Assembly: GCA_001603335.1 (NCBI GenBank)
Contig: LUYR01000182.1
Coordinates: forward strand, 1-6,757
DNA: 6,757 bases
Source: Rhodospirillales bacterium Alpha_05
GTDB taxonomy: Bacteria; Pseudomonadota; Alphaproteobacteria; Rhodospirillales; Rhodospirillaceae
Direction: 5' to 3'
The notes beneath the pieces are model-generated. The model saw only the letters and a list, made by a program, of their open reading frames with translations, was not told the DNA's origin and searched no databases. The translations under genes were made by a program, and so were the position numbers. Positions 1 to 5,009 of this stretch are shown one piece after another (the first letter of the stretch is position 1; each line of letters starts with the position of its first letter).

Positions 1-593
1 ACCGGCACCGACACCGCGGCGACCACCTCGCCGACGGCGCGCCAGTCGGCGACCCCGGAATACATTTGATCCCGAGTGCGTCCGTGCACGGTGATGGCGC
101 GCGCCCCCGCCGCTTGCATCGCCGCCGCGAACTCCGGGGCGTTGCGGGAGTCCACATCCCAGCCGAGGCGCATCTTCACCGAAACCGATAGATCGGTCGC
201 TCCGGCCACCGCTTCCACGAGTCGGGCCGCGGTTTCGGGATCCTGCATCAGGATCGCGCCGCCGCCGGCCTTGGCGATTTTCTTCGCCGGGCACCCCATG
301 TTGATGTCGAGCGCTGTCGCGCCCGCGTCCGCCGCGATGCCCGCGGCCTCGGCCATCATCGCGGGGTCGCCGCCGACGAGTTGGACGATCAGCGGCGCCT
401 CGGCGGCGAAATCCAGGCTACGCTGGTTCGACTTGCCGCCATGGGCGAGCAGCGAACTCGCGAACATCTCGGTGACCACGGCGGGCGCACCAAAGCGCCG
501 CGCGAGACGCCGGAACGGCGCGTCGGTCACGCCTGACATCGGCGCAAGAACAACGGGTGGGTCGAAATTCAACGAGTCACGGGGCAACGACAT
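1..593 (-). CDS. dusB: tRNA-dihydrouridine synthase DusB (NifR3 family), C-terminus beyond window edge
   Basis: Dus enzymes are FMN- and NADPH-dependent and reduce uridines in the tRNA D-loop; DusB of E. coli acts on U17. The first 197 residues are visible and form the N-terminal part of the FMN TIM barrel. The early strand VVLAPMSGVTDAPFRR (residues 14-29) is the family signature. INMGCPAKK (97-105) carries the presumed catalytic Cys101, followed by the glycine-rich KAGGGAIL. The FMN-region motifs SVKMRLGW (138-145, Lys140) and ITVHGRT (167-173, His170) come next. The catalytic barrel end and helical tRNA-binding domain lie outside the window. I chose ATG at 591-593 because the family signature starts soon after it. 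An in-frame GTG at 624-626, 11 codons upstream, has a better-spaced ribosome-binding sequence (AAGGCAGG), so the true N-terminus is uncertain. The gene is divergent from ispDF. In many alphaproteobacteria dusB precedes ntrBC, which I cannot see here. The family call is firm; DusB rather than another Dus rests on context and motif similarity. Confidence 0.93.
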   Translation of the reverse strand, partial: MSLPRDSLNFDPPVVLAPMSGVTDAPFRRLARRFGAPAVVTEMFASSLLAHGGKSNQRSLDFAAEAPLIVQLVGGDPAMMAEAAGIAADAGATALDINMGCPAKKIAKAGGGAILMQDPETAARLVEAVAGATDLSVSVKMRLGWDVDSRNAPEFAAAMQAAGARAITVHGRTRDQMYSGVADWRAVGEVVAAVSVP

Positions 594-676
594 GCTTCCA
601 AGCGCGAGAAAACCGGGGTATCTCACCCAATACCTGCCTTAAATACAAGCAAATTCGGCGTGAAGTGAACAAAATA

Positions 677-706
677 TTGGCCGTGCCTAGAGGCTAGTCA
701 TATGCT
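677..706 (+). promoter_or_regulatory. candidate sigma-70-type promoter for ispDF
   Basis: TTGGCC (677-682) and TATGCT (701-706) are separated by 18 bp, each matching 4 of 6 consensus positions, within the AT-richer part of the dusB-ispDF intergenic region. It would give an ispDF leader of roughly 115 nt. The match is weak and the assignment rests mostly on position. For dusB on the other strand I see only poorer matches (TTGTTC, 18 bp, TTGTAT) just upstream of the alternative GTG start. The remainder of 594-829 holds the hairpin at 763-796 and three clustered CTAG sites. Confidence 0.28.
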
Positions 707-762
707 CCCCGAACGGCTGCCCGGGTCTAGTGCATCTGTATGCCATTTGTTCAGGATTCCGT

Positions 763-796
763 GGCACCTGCGGCAAAACCGCGATACCGTGGTGCC
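763..796 (+). other. two-part hairpin in the ispDF 5' leader
   Basis: An outer stem GGCACC (763-768) / GGTGCC (791-796) encloses an inner stem GCGG (770-773) / CCGC (779-782) with loop CAAAA. An unpaired stretch of about eight bases lies on the 3' side. It ends 33 nt before the ispDF ATG and leaves the ribosome-binding site free. No U-run follows, so it is not a typical intrinsic terminator. It could be an RNA structure in the leader, an operator dyad, or chance in GC-rich DNA. It does not match any riboswitch I recognise. Confidence 0.35.
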
Positions 797-829
797 GTCA
801 AAATTCAAGTATGTCTTCGGGGGGACGGA

Positions 830-1990
830 ATGAAACGGTGCGTGGCTTTGGTTGTCGCGGCGGGGCGTGGTCAGCGTTTCGGCGGCGATATTCCCAAACA
901 ATACAAAGTCCTCGGCGATGCAGCGATGCTCCGGCATACGCTCGGACGACTCTCCGCGCATCCCGACATCGACGAAGTGCGGGCGGTGATCCACCCGAAC
1001 GACGTCTCCCAGTATGAATCCGCTGCCAAGGGCCTCGGCCTCGCCGCGCCGATCTTCGGCGGTCAGGAGCGCCAGGATTCCGTGCGCCTCGGCCTCGAAG
1101 CCCTGGCCTCCGACCCGCCGGATCTGGTGCTGATCCACGACGGCGCGCGTCCGTTCGTCGGCGCGGGGGTGATCGACCGGGTGCTCGACGCCCTTGAGCA
1201 CTCCGACGCCGCGATCCCCGCCCTCACCGTCCCCGACACCCTCAAGCAGGTCGGCGAAGACGGCCACAGCGCGAGCGTCGACCGCAGCAAGATCTGGCGC
1301 GCCCAAACGCCGCAGGGCTTCCGCTTCTCTGCGATTCTCCAGGCGCACCGCGAAGCCGCCGGTCAGCTCCTCACCGACGATTCGAGCGTCGCAGAGTTCG
1401 GCGGCCTCACCGTCGCGATGGTCGATGGCGACGAACGCAACTTCAAGATCACCACCCGCGCCGACTTCCAGCACGCCAGCAGCTTGCTCCACGGCGCGCT
1501 CGAAACCCGCGTCGGCCATGGCGTCGACGTCCACAAACTCGGCGAGGGGAATTCCGTAACCCTTTGCGGTGTCTTGATTCCGCACGACCAGGGCCTGGAA
1601 GGACACTCGGATGCCGACGTTGCGCTGCACGCGCTGACCGACGCCCTGCTCGGCACCATCTCGGCGGGCGACATCGGCCGCCACTTCCCGCCCACCGACG
1701 ACAAATGGCGCGGCGCGGCCTCGGTACTGTTCGTCAACCGTGCGGTCGCGCTGCTGCGTGCGCGCGGCGCGCGGATCGTCAACGCCGACATTACCATCCT
1801 CGGCGAAGCGCCCCGTATCGGCCCGCACCGGCGGATGATGACCACCCGCGTCGCCTCGATCCTGGGCATCGACAATGGCCGCGTCGGAATCAAGGCGACC
1901 ACCACCGAGCAGCTCGGCTTCATCGGCCGTCGCGAAGGCCTCGCGGCCCACGCAGTGGTCGCGGTGCAGTGTCCGGCGGGCCTGCCCTGA
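830..1990 (+). CDS. ispDF: bifunctional IspD/IspF (MEP cytidylyltransferase / MEcPP synthase)
   Basis: This 386-aa fusion covers two steps of the MEP pathway to isoprenoid precursors. The N-terminal IspD part joins CTP to 2-C-methyl-D-erythritol 4-phosphate; the C-terminal IspF part cyclises the CDP-ME 2-phosphate product to MEcPP. IspD (about 1-224) shows the nucleotide-binding AAGRGQRF (10-17), PKQY with Lys23, LIHDGARPFV (101-110) with Asp104, AQTPQGF (158-164) and NFKIT with Lys206. IspF (about 226-384) starts at RVGHGVDVH with metal ligands Asp233 and His235. It continues with EGHSDADV (His259), GDIGRHFPPTD (280-290) and KATTTEQLGF (355-364). All key residues appear intact and the length fits fused IspDF proteins, which are common in alphaproteobacteria. 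The middle step, IspE, is not in the window. ATG at 830 was chosen because a purine-rich ribosome-binding sequence (GGGGGGACGGA) lies directly before it and the IspD fold begins there. An in-frame upstream ATG at 740 adds 30 residues with no family similarity. The 3' end faces cutA with a 3-nt gap. Confidence 0.97.
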   Translation: MKRCVALVVAAGRGQRFGGDIPKQYKVLGDAAMLRHTLGRLSAHPDIDEVRAVIHPNDVSQYESAAKGLGLAAPIFGGQERQDSVRLGLEALASDPPDLVLIHDGARPFVGAGVIDRVLDALEHSDAAIPALTVPDTLKQVGEDGHSASVDRSKIWRAQTPQGFRFSAILQAHREAAGQLLTDDSSVAEFGGLTVAMVDGDERNFKITTRADFQHASSLLHGALETRVGHGVDVHKLGEGNSVTLCGVLIPHDQGLEGHSDADVALHALTDALLGTISAGDIGRHFPPTDDKWRGAASVLFVNRAVALLRARGARIVNADITILGEAPRIGPHRRMMTTRVASILGIDNGRVGIKATTTEQLGFIGRREGLAAHAVVAVQCPAGLP

Positions 1991-1993
1991 GCC

Positions 1994-2323
1994 TCACCCG
2001 GCGGCGGTTTCCGCCGCCAGCCATGCGAGATACTCGGGCGCGCCGTCGACCAGCGGCAACGCCACGACGCATGGGCAATCGTAGCTGTGCTCGGCCTTGA
2101 TCGCCGCCGCGAGCGCGTCGAACAACGCCCTGCGGGTCTTGAGGACGAGCGCGCACTCCGCCTCGTCCTGGACCGCGCCGTCCCACCAGTAGAACGAGCG
2201 GATCTCACCCAGGATGTTGGCGCACCCGGCGAGCCGCGCGCCGACCGCATGGCGCGCAAGATGCTCGGCCTCCGCGCGATCCCTGGCGGTGACGTAGACC
2301 AAACAGAAGTCGTCCTCGTGCAT
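1994..2323 (-). CDS. cutA: CutA1 family divalent-cation tolerance protein
   Basis: The protein is 109 aa, normal for CutA1, a small ferredoxin-like fold that forms very stable trimers. E. coli CutA was linked to copper tolerance, but the cellular role of most bacterial members is unsettled. The family pattern is visible in order: VYVTARDRAEAEHLAR (9-24), RLAGCANIL (30-38, Cys34), SFYWWDGAVQDEAE (43-56), LVLKTR (59-64), AEHSYDCPCVVALPL (77-91, His79) and the C-terminal APEYLAWL (95-102). Cys34 and His79 align with conserved positions proposed to bind metal in E. coli CutA. ATG at 2321-2323 is preferred: GGAGG sits nine bases upstream and the family starts here. A longer in-frame reading to 2365 adds residues unlike the family. 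The gene converges with ispDF (stops 3 nt apart) and is divergent from the small gene at 2437. There is no obvious operon partner, so context adds nothing to function. Confidence 0.95.
   Translation of the reverse strand: MHEDDFCLVYVTARDRAEAEHLARHAVGARLAGCANILGEIRSFYWWDGAVQDEAECALVLKTRRALFDALAAAIKAEHSYDCPCVVALPLVDGAPEYLAWLAAETAAG
2000..2018. terminator. perfect 8-bp hairpin at the ispDF/cutA convergent junction
   Basis: GGCGGCGG (2000-2007) and CCGCCGCC (2011-2018) form an uninterrupted all-GC stem with a 3-nt loop, inside the last codons of cutA and 10 nt past the ispDF stop. Because the genes converge with only 3 nt between stop codons, a hairpin here could help end the ispDF transcript. 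There is no T-run on either side, so it is not a canonical intrinsic terminator. It also encodes the Glu-Thr-Ala-Ala stretch at the cutA C-terminus, so the dyad may be a by-product of codon choice. Confidence 0.3.
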
Positions 2324-2436
2324 CGGCGTCGCCTCCAATCGATTGCGCGGAAGGCGCATGGACAAGCGCCCGTTCCCCCGTTTACCATGCTTGCCACGAG
2401 CCCGCCAACCGCGCGCCGCGCGAGGAAGATTCGACG

Positions 2437-2739
2437 ATGACTACAGAGACCGACGCCGCCGAAACCCCACGCCCGACCGCCGCGCAACGCAAATGGCTCA
2501 CCCGCGGCCTCACCCAGCCCGGCGGCAAGTTGCCGCTGTTCGACGAGACCGGACGGCGCGTCAGCCGCCGCATGGTCGAGGCCTGCGTCGCGCATGGCTG
2601 GGCCGAGCCCTGGTTCGCCAATCCGTTGATGCCTGCCTGGCAGGTCTGCCGCCTCACCCAGGCCGGGCGCGCGCTGAACGCCGCGCCCCGGCAGCCGGAC
2701 CCGGCGGAAAACCCCGCCGAACCCCAACTGCTTCTGTAG
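2437..2739 (+). CDS. uncharacterised 100-aa protein, possibly winged-helix-like
   Basis: I do not recognise a named family. The reading frame is well supported: GAGGAAGA lies 8 nt before the ATG, and codons favour G/C at the third position like the neighbours. The sequence has a polar, low-complexity N-terminus (1-14) and a compact core from about 16 to 80. A Pro/Glu/Ala-rich tail follows (84-100). The core contains RKWLTRGLTQPGGKLPLFDE (18-37), then a basic helix RRVSRRMVEACV (40-51), the aromatic segment GWAEPWFANPL (54-64), and WQVCRLTQAGRAL (68-80). The ending CRLTQAGRAL resembles the LTxxGR strand-helix common in winged helix-turn-helix proteins, which suggests but does not show DNA or RNA binding. 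There are no transmembrane segments and no signal peptide; the two cysteines (50, 71) form no metal motif. It is divergent from cutA across 113 bp and ends before a shared terminator hairpin, so it is probably transcribed alone. The function is unknown. Confidence 0.8.
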   Translation: MTTETDAAETPRPTAAQRKWLTRGLTQPGGKLPLFDETGRRVSRRMVEACVAHGWAEPWFANPLMPAWQVCRLTQAGRALNAAPRQPDPAENPAEPQLLL

Positions 2740-2769
2740 TATCAGCCGCGCGAGATCCGCACGACAAAG

Positions 2770-2805
2770 CCCGCCCGCGTAACGATTGCGTCACGCGCGG
2801 ACGGG
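2770..2805. terminator. strong two-sided terminator hairpin between the small gene and tRNA-Pro
   Basis: Arms 2770-2784 and 2789-2805 pair over about 15 bp with two single-base bulges and one G-U pair, around a 4-base loop (ATTG). Read on the minus strand, the stem follows tRNA-Pro by 23 nt and is trailed by CTTTG. Read on the plus strand, it follows the stop of the 100-aa gene by 30 nt and is trailed by ATATTTG. Neither T-tract is long, but position and stability support a shared terminator for the two converging transcripts. Confidence 0.65.
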
Positions 2806-2828
2806 ATATTTGCGACTTTGGGGAAAAG

Positions 2829-2905
2829 TGGTCGGAGCGGCGGGATTCGAACCCACGACCCCCAGCACCCCATGCTGGTGCGCTACCAAACTGCGCCACG
2901 CTCCG
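2829..2905 (-). tRNA. tRNA-Pro, anticodon GGG, CCA encoded
   Basis: The 77-nt cloverleaf is complete. The acceptor stem is CGGAGCG (2899-2905) pairing with CGCTCCG (2833-2839), with discriminator A at 2832 and a genomically encoded CCA at 2829-2831. The D-arm is GCGCAGTTTGGTAGCGC. The anticodon stem is CCAGC/GCTGG with loop ATGGGGT, which puts anticodon GGG at 2869-2871. The T-arm contains GTTCGAATCC. It reads CCC directly and CCU by wobble, two of the four proline codons; CCC should be frequent in a genome this GC-rich. It lies downstream of merR on the same strand, with its own promoter at 2954-2982 and a terminator at 2770-2805. Confidence 0.98.
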
Positions 2906-2912
2906 ACACTCG

Positions 2913-2940
2913 CGAACCGTCTGAAATTGCCGCCGGTTCG
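2913..2940 (-). other. inverted repeat in the tRNA-Pro leader
   Basis: CGAACCG and CGGTTCG (2913-2919 and 2934-2940) form a perfect 7-bp stem with a 14-base loop. It lies between the proposed tRNA start site (about 2947) and the mature 5' end at 2905. In the precursor it would be an isolated 5' hairpin, a possible aid to RNase P or endonuclease processing. It could also form by chance. Confidence 0.4.
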
Positions 2941-2953
2941 ATCAAGGAGGCGC

Positions 2954-2982
2954 ACTATAGACCGCCATCCCGCGCCGCGCAA
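2954..2982 (-). promoter_or_regulatory. tRNA-Pro promoter with GC-rich discriminator
   Basis: On the minus strand TTGCGC (2977-2982) and TATAGT (2954-2959, 5 of 6 consensus) are exactly 17 bp apart. Initiation is expected near 2947, about 42 nt before the tRNA. The bases after the -10 box are GCGCCTCC, the GC-rich discriminator typical of stable-RNA promoters that respond to ppGpp. That regulation is an inference from other bacteria. The -35 box overlaps a 5-bp hairpin (2974-2978 with 2983-2987) beyond the merR stop, which has no T-run, so merR transcripts may read through into the tRNA. Confidence 0.6.
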
Positions 2983-3004
2983 GCGGCCAATGCGGACTTT
3001 CGCC

Positions 3005-3532
3005 TCACTCCGGAGACGTCACCGGATTACCCGAGAGGTTCGCCGCAACCACCTGATCCAGCTGATTTTTCAATCGACCCAGGCGACCGATCGCCGCAGC
3101 CACGGCGGTCGACTGGCGCTGCGTGAGGAGGCTCGCGCCGGACTCCTGGCCCGGAACGTCGAACGGCAGGTCGGGTTCGTGCACCACGGTCGCCCGCGGT
3201 TTCGGCGGTTCAGCCGCCGCGCCGCCCGCAACCAGGCCTTCGACGCCGTTCTCCGCAAGCAGTTTGCGCACGCCCTTGATGGTGAAGCCATCGCCATAGA
3301 GGCGGTCACGGATCGCGCGCAGCAGCGCCACGTCCTCGGGGCGGTAATACCGGCGACCGCCGCCGCGCTTGAGCGGCTGGATCACCGGGAACCGGGTTTC
3401 CCAAAATCTCAGGACGTGCTGTTGAACGTCGAGTTCCGCCGCGACTTCGCTGATCGTGCGAAACGCCGCCTCGGACTTGTGCCCGCGAGGGGCAGCACTC
3501 TCCCTGCCCTCGCCTTCCGGGTCCGTGGTCAT
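3005..3532 (-). CDS. MerR-family transcriptional regulator (ihfA-linked type)
   Basis: The protein is 175 aa with an N-terminal MerR DNA-binding domain. FRTISEVAAELDVQQHVLRF (24-43) is the helix-turn-helix. WETRFPVIQPLKRGGGRRYY (44-63) is the wing with the RRYY signature, and PEDVALLRAIRDRL (65-78) plus GFTIKGVRKLL (82-92) are the second helical pair. The part beyond about 95 is Ala/Pro-rich with a late helix (RLGRLKNQLDQVV, 150-162) that may mediate dimerisation. There is no cysteine anywhere, so it is not a thiol-type metal sensor, and no known effector domain is seen. Its ligand and targets are unknown. ATG at 3530-3532 was chosen because GGAG lies six bases upstream; the longer TTG reading at 3544 overlaps that site. 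It starts 25 nt after the ihfA stop and is probably co-transcribed with it, an arrangement I recall as common in alphaproteobacteria. The MerR-family call is firm; a specific name is not supportable. Confidence 0.92.
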   Translation of the reverse strand: MTTDPEGEGRESAAPRGHKSEAAFRTISEVAAELDVQQHVLRFWETRFPVIQPLKRGGGRRYYRPEDVALLRAIRDRLYGDGFTIKGVRKLLAENGVEGLVAGGAAAEPPKPRATVVHEPDLPFDVPGQESGASLLTQRQSTAVAAAIGRLGRLKNQLDQVVAANLSGNPVTSPE

Positions 3533-3557
3533 TCTTAGCTCCAACCGGAAGAAGGTG

Positions 3558-3854
3558 TTACGCGCCTTCGTTGATGCGCGCCTTCAAGAGCTGCGATGGG
3601 CGGAACACCAAGACCTTACGCGGAAGGATCGGAACCTCCTCGCCGGTCTTGGGATTGCGGCCGATGCGCTCGCCCTTGCTGCGAACCGAGAAACTGCCGA
3701 AGGAGGAAATCTTGACCACGTCGCCTTCGGACAACGCGGTGGAGATCTCGTCCAGAACCATTTCCAAGAGATCGGCGGATTCGTTTCGCGACAATCCGAC
3801 TTCCTGGTAGACCGCTTCGCTCAGGTGCGCGCGGGTAACCGTTTGCTCACTCAT
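3558..3854 (-). CDS. ihfA: integration host factor alpha subunit (IHF-alpha)
   Basis: IHF is a heterodimeric nucoid protein that binds specific sites and bends DNA sharply; this subunit pairs with IhfB, encoded elsewhere. The 98-aa length is standard. Helical dimerisation segments occupy about 6-43 (LSEAVYQEVGLSRNESADLL). The DNA-binding saddle follows with VVKISSFGSFSVR (47-59) and the beta-arm tip GRNPKTGEEVPI (65-76). Pro68 is the residue that intercalates between base pairs in the family. LVFRPSQLLK (82-91) ends the fold and favours the alpha subunit over HU. ATG at 3852-3854 has GGGAGG about seven bases upstream; an in-frame reading to 3893 adds 13 residues with no ribosome-binding site. 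The terminator at 3958-3985 separates it from fabH, so it needs its own promoter (candidate at 3884-3912). merR follows 25 nt downstream. Confidence 0.97.
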   Translation of the reverse strand: MSEQTVTRAHLSEAVYQEVGLSRNESADLLEMVLDEISTALSEGDVVKISSFGSFSVRSKGERIGRNPKTGEEVPILPRKVLVFRPSQLLKARINEGA

Positions 3855-3883
3855 CCGAAGCCTCCCATTCCAGCCATCCGGAA

Positions 3884-3912
3884 ACCATAGCAACCGCGAA
3901 AAAATGCGGCAA
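3884..3912 (-). promoter_or_regulatory. candidate ihfA-merR promoter
   Basis: On the minus strand TTGCCG (3907-3912) and TATGGT (3884-3889) are 17 bp apart, each matching 4 of 6 consensus positions. They lie downstream of the fabH terminator and 30 nt upstream of the ihfA start codon. A promoter is needed somewhere in 3855-3957 if the terminator is efficient, and this is the best-spaced pair I find. An overlapping TTGATA (3911-3916) could serve as an alternative -35 but the spacing is poor. Confidence 0.4.
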
Positions 3913-3925
3913 TATCAAAATAGTG
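3913..3925 (+). promoter_or_regulatory. near-consensus IHF site upstream of ihfA
   Basis: TATCAAAATAGTG matches the E. coli IHF core WATCAANNNNTTR at all defined positions except one (G in place of the first T of TTR). It abuts the candidate ihfA -35 box. Autoregulation of ihfA by IHF is known in E. coli, so the position is suggestive. One-mismatch matches are not rare in AT-rich intergenic DNA. Confidence 0.3.
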
Positions 3926-3957
3926 GCGCGACCCCGGAATTCCAAAGGGGGAGCGAT

Positions 3958-3985
3958 AAAAAAACCGGCCCGCGACGGGCCGGTT
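3958..3985 (-). terminator. intrinsic terminator after fabH
   Basis: On the minus strand, AACCGGCCCG and CGGGCCGGTT form a perfect 10-bp stem with a 3-base loop (TCG). A run of seven T residues overlaps the stem end (A-run 3958-3964 on the plus strand). It lies 46 nt past the fabH stop. This is the best terminator in the window and marks the end of the DUF177-rpmF-plsX-fabH transcript. Confidence 0.92.
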
Positions 3986-4031
3986 GTCGAATTCGGGAGC
4001 TTGCCGCGAACGGCTTGCAACGCCTCGGGTT

Positions 4032-5009
4032 TTACATCCGCACCAGGGCCGAGCCCCAGGCAAACCCGCCGCCCATCGCTTCGATCAGCACGAGGTGGCC
4101 CGGCTTGATCCGGCCGTCGCGCACCGCGGTGTGCAGCGCCAGCGGGATCGACGCGGCGGAGGTGTTGGCGTGCTTGTCGAGGGTGACCACGACGTTGGCC
4201 TCGCTCATCCCCACCTTCTTCGCGGTCATCGCGAGAATCCGGCGATTGGCCTGGTGCGGCACCATCCAGTCGAGGTCGGAGCTGGAGAGCCCGTTGGCGG
4301 AGAGAGCTTCGTCGACCACGCTGGCGAGCTTGGTCACCGCGTGGCGGAAGACTTCCTTGCCTTCCATGTGGACGTGACCCACGGTCTGGGTGCTCGAAGG
4401 CCCGCCGTCGACATAGAGAAGGTCGCGATGGCGACCATCCGCATGGAGGTGGGTCGAGAGAATCCCGACGTCGGTGTTCTTGCCTTCGCTCTCCGCGGCC
4501 TTCAGCACCACGGCGCCGGCGCCGTCACCGAATAGCACGCAGGTATCGCGGTCGGTCCAGTCGAGGAGGCGCGAGAAGGTCTCAGCGCCGATCACCAGCG
4601 CGGTCTTGACGTCGCCGGAACGAATGAACTTGTCGGCGGTCGCGAGCGCATAGAGGAAGCCCGAGCATACCGCCTGGACGTCGAACGCAAAGCCCTGGCG
4701 AACGCCGAGATTCGCCTGCACCTTGACCGCGGTAGCGGGGAAGGTGTCGTCGGGCGTGGTGGTGCCGATCACGATCAGGTCGATGTCGGCGGCGGTCACG
4801 CCCGCGTCCTCCATCGCCTCGCGCGCCGCGGCGGTGGCGAGGTCGGAGGTGAGTTCGCCTTCCGCGGCGATATGGCGCTGGCGGATGCCGCTGCGCTCGA
4901 CGATCCACTCGTCCGAGGTATCAACGATCTTGGCAAGGTCGTCGTTGGTGACGATGCGCTGGGGCAAATAGGCCCCCACGCCCGCCAGTCGCGAACGGAT
5001 GATGCTCAT
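4032..5009 (-). CDS. fabH: beta-ketoacyl-ACP synthase III (KAS III)
   Basis: FabH starts type II fatty-acid synthesis by condensing an acyl-CoA, usually acetyl-CoA, with malonyl-ACP in the cytosol. The 325-aa protein has the thiolase fold and an intact Cys-His-Asn triad: Cys115 in VQAVCSGFLYAL (111-122), His252 in MVPHQANRRI (249-258) and Asn282 in KHANTSAAS (279-287). The N-terminal TSDEWIVERSGIRQRH (31-46), FGDGAGAVVL (160-169) and the C-terminal AMGGGFAWGSALV (311-323) are also typical. The start ATG (5007-5009) overlaps the plsX stop as ATGA, so translation is probably coupled; a weak GAGG lies 10 nt upstream inside plsX. The plsX-fabH pairing is widespread in bacteria and links phospholipid and fatty-acid synthesis. 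A strong terminator follows. Substrate preference cannot be read from the sequence. Confidence 0.98.
   Translation of the reverse strand: MSIIRSRLAGVGAYLPQRIVTNDDLAKIVDTSDEWIVERSGIRQRHIAAEGELTSDLATAAAREAMEDAGVTAADIDLIVIGTTTPDDTFPATAVKVQANLGVRQGFAFDVQAVCSGFLYALATADKFIRSGDVKTALVIGAETFSRLLDWTDRDTCVLFGDGAGAVVLKAAESEGKNTDVGILSTHLHADGRHRDLLYVDGGPSSTQTVGHVHMEGKEVFRHAVTKLASVVDEALSANGLSSSDLDWMVPHQANRRILAMTAKKVGMSEANVVVTLDKHANTSAASIPLALHTAVRDGRIKPGHLVLIEAMGGGFAWGSALVRM

Noticed and set aside
76..642. 188-codon plus-strand frame antisense to dusB
   Set aside because: The minus strand encodes an unmistakable Dus N-terminus; the plus-strand product is a low-complexity Ala/Ser/Arg sequence.
762..776. TGGCACCTGCGGCAA as a sigma-54 (-24/-12) promoter before ispDF
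   Set aside because: The GG and GC elements are separated by 8 bases instead of the required 10, and the -12 half lacks the TTGC form.
698..1951. 417-codon open frame antisense to ispDF
   Set aside because: It mirrors ispDF in a GC-rich genome where stop codons are scarce in antisense frames. The translation shows no family motif, whereas the plus strand encodes a complete IspDF.
2353..2370. GGCGC/GCGCC dyad between cutA and the 100-aa gene as an operator
   Set aside because: A 5-bp all-GC dyad with an 8-base loop is expected often by chance at this GC content, and nothing else supports a binding site.
1363..2727. 454-codon minus-strand open frame spanning ispDF, cutA and the 100-aa gene
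   Set aside because: It overlaps three better-supported genes, is rich in Arg/Ser/Pro as expected of a shifted frame, and has no recognisable domain.
2829..2905. tRNA-Pro as an integration (attachment) site
   Set aside because: There is no integrase, no duplicated tRNA 3' fragment and no foreign-looking gene nearby; the flanks are core genes.
2786..3538. 250-codon plus-strand frame covering tRNA-Pro and merR
   Set aside because: It runs through a tRNA gene and antisense to a clear MerR domain; it is a compositional shadow.
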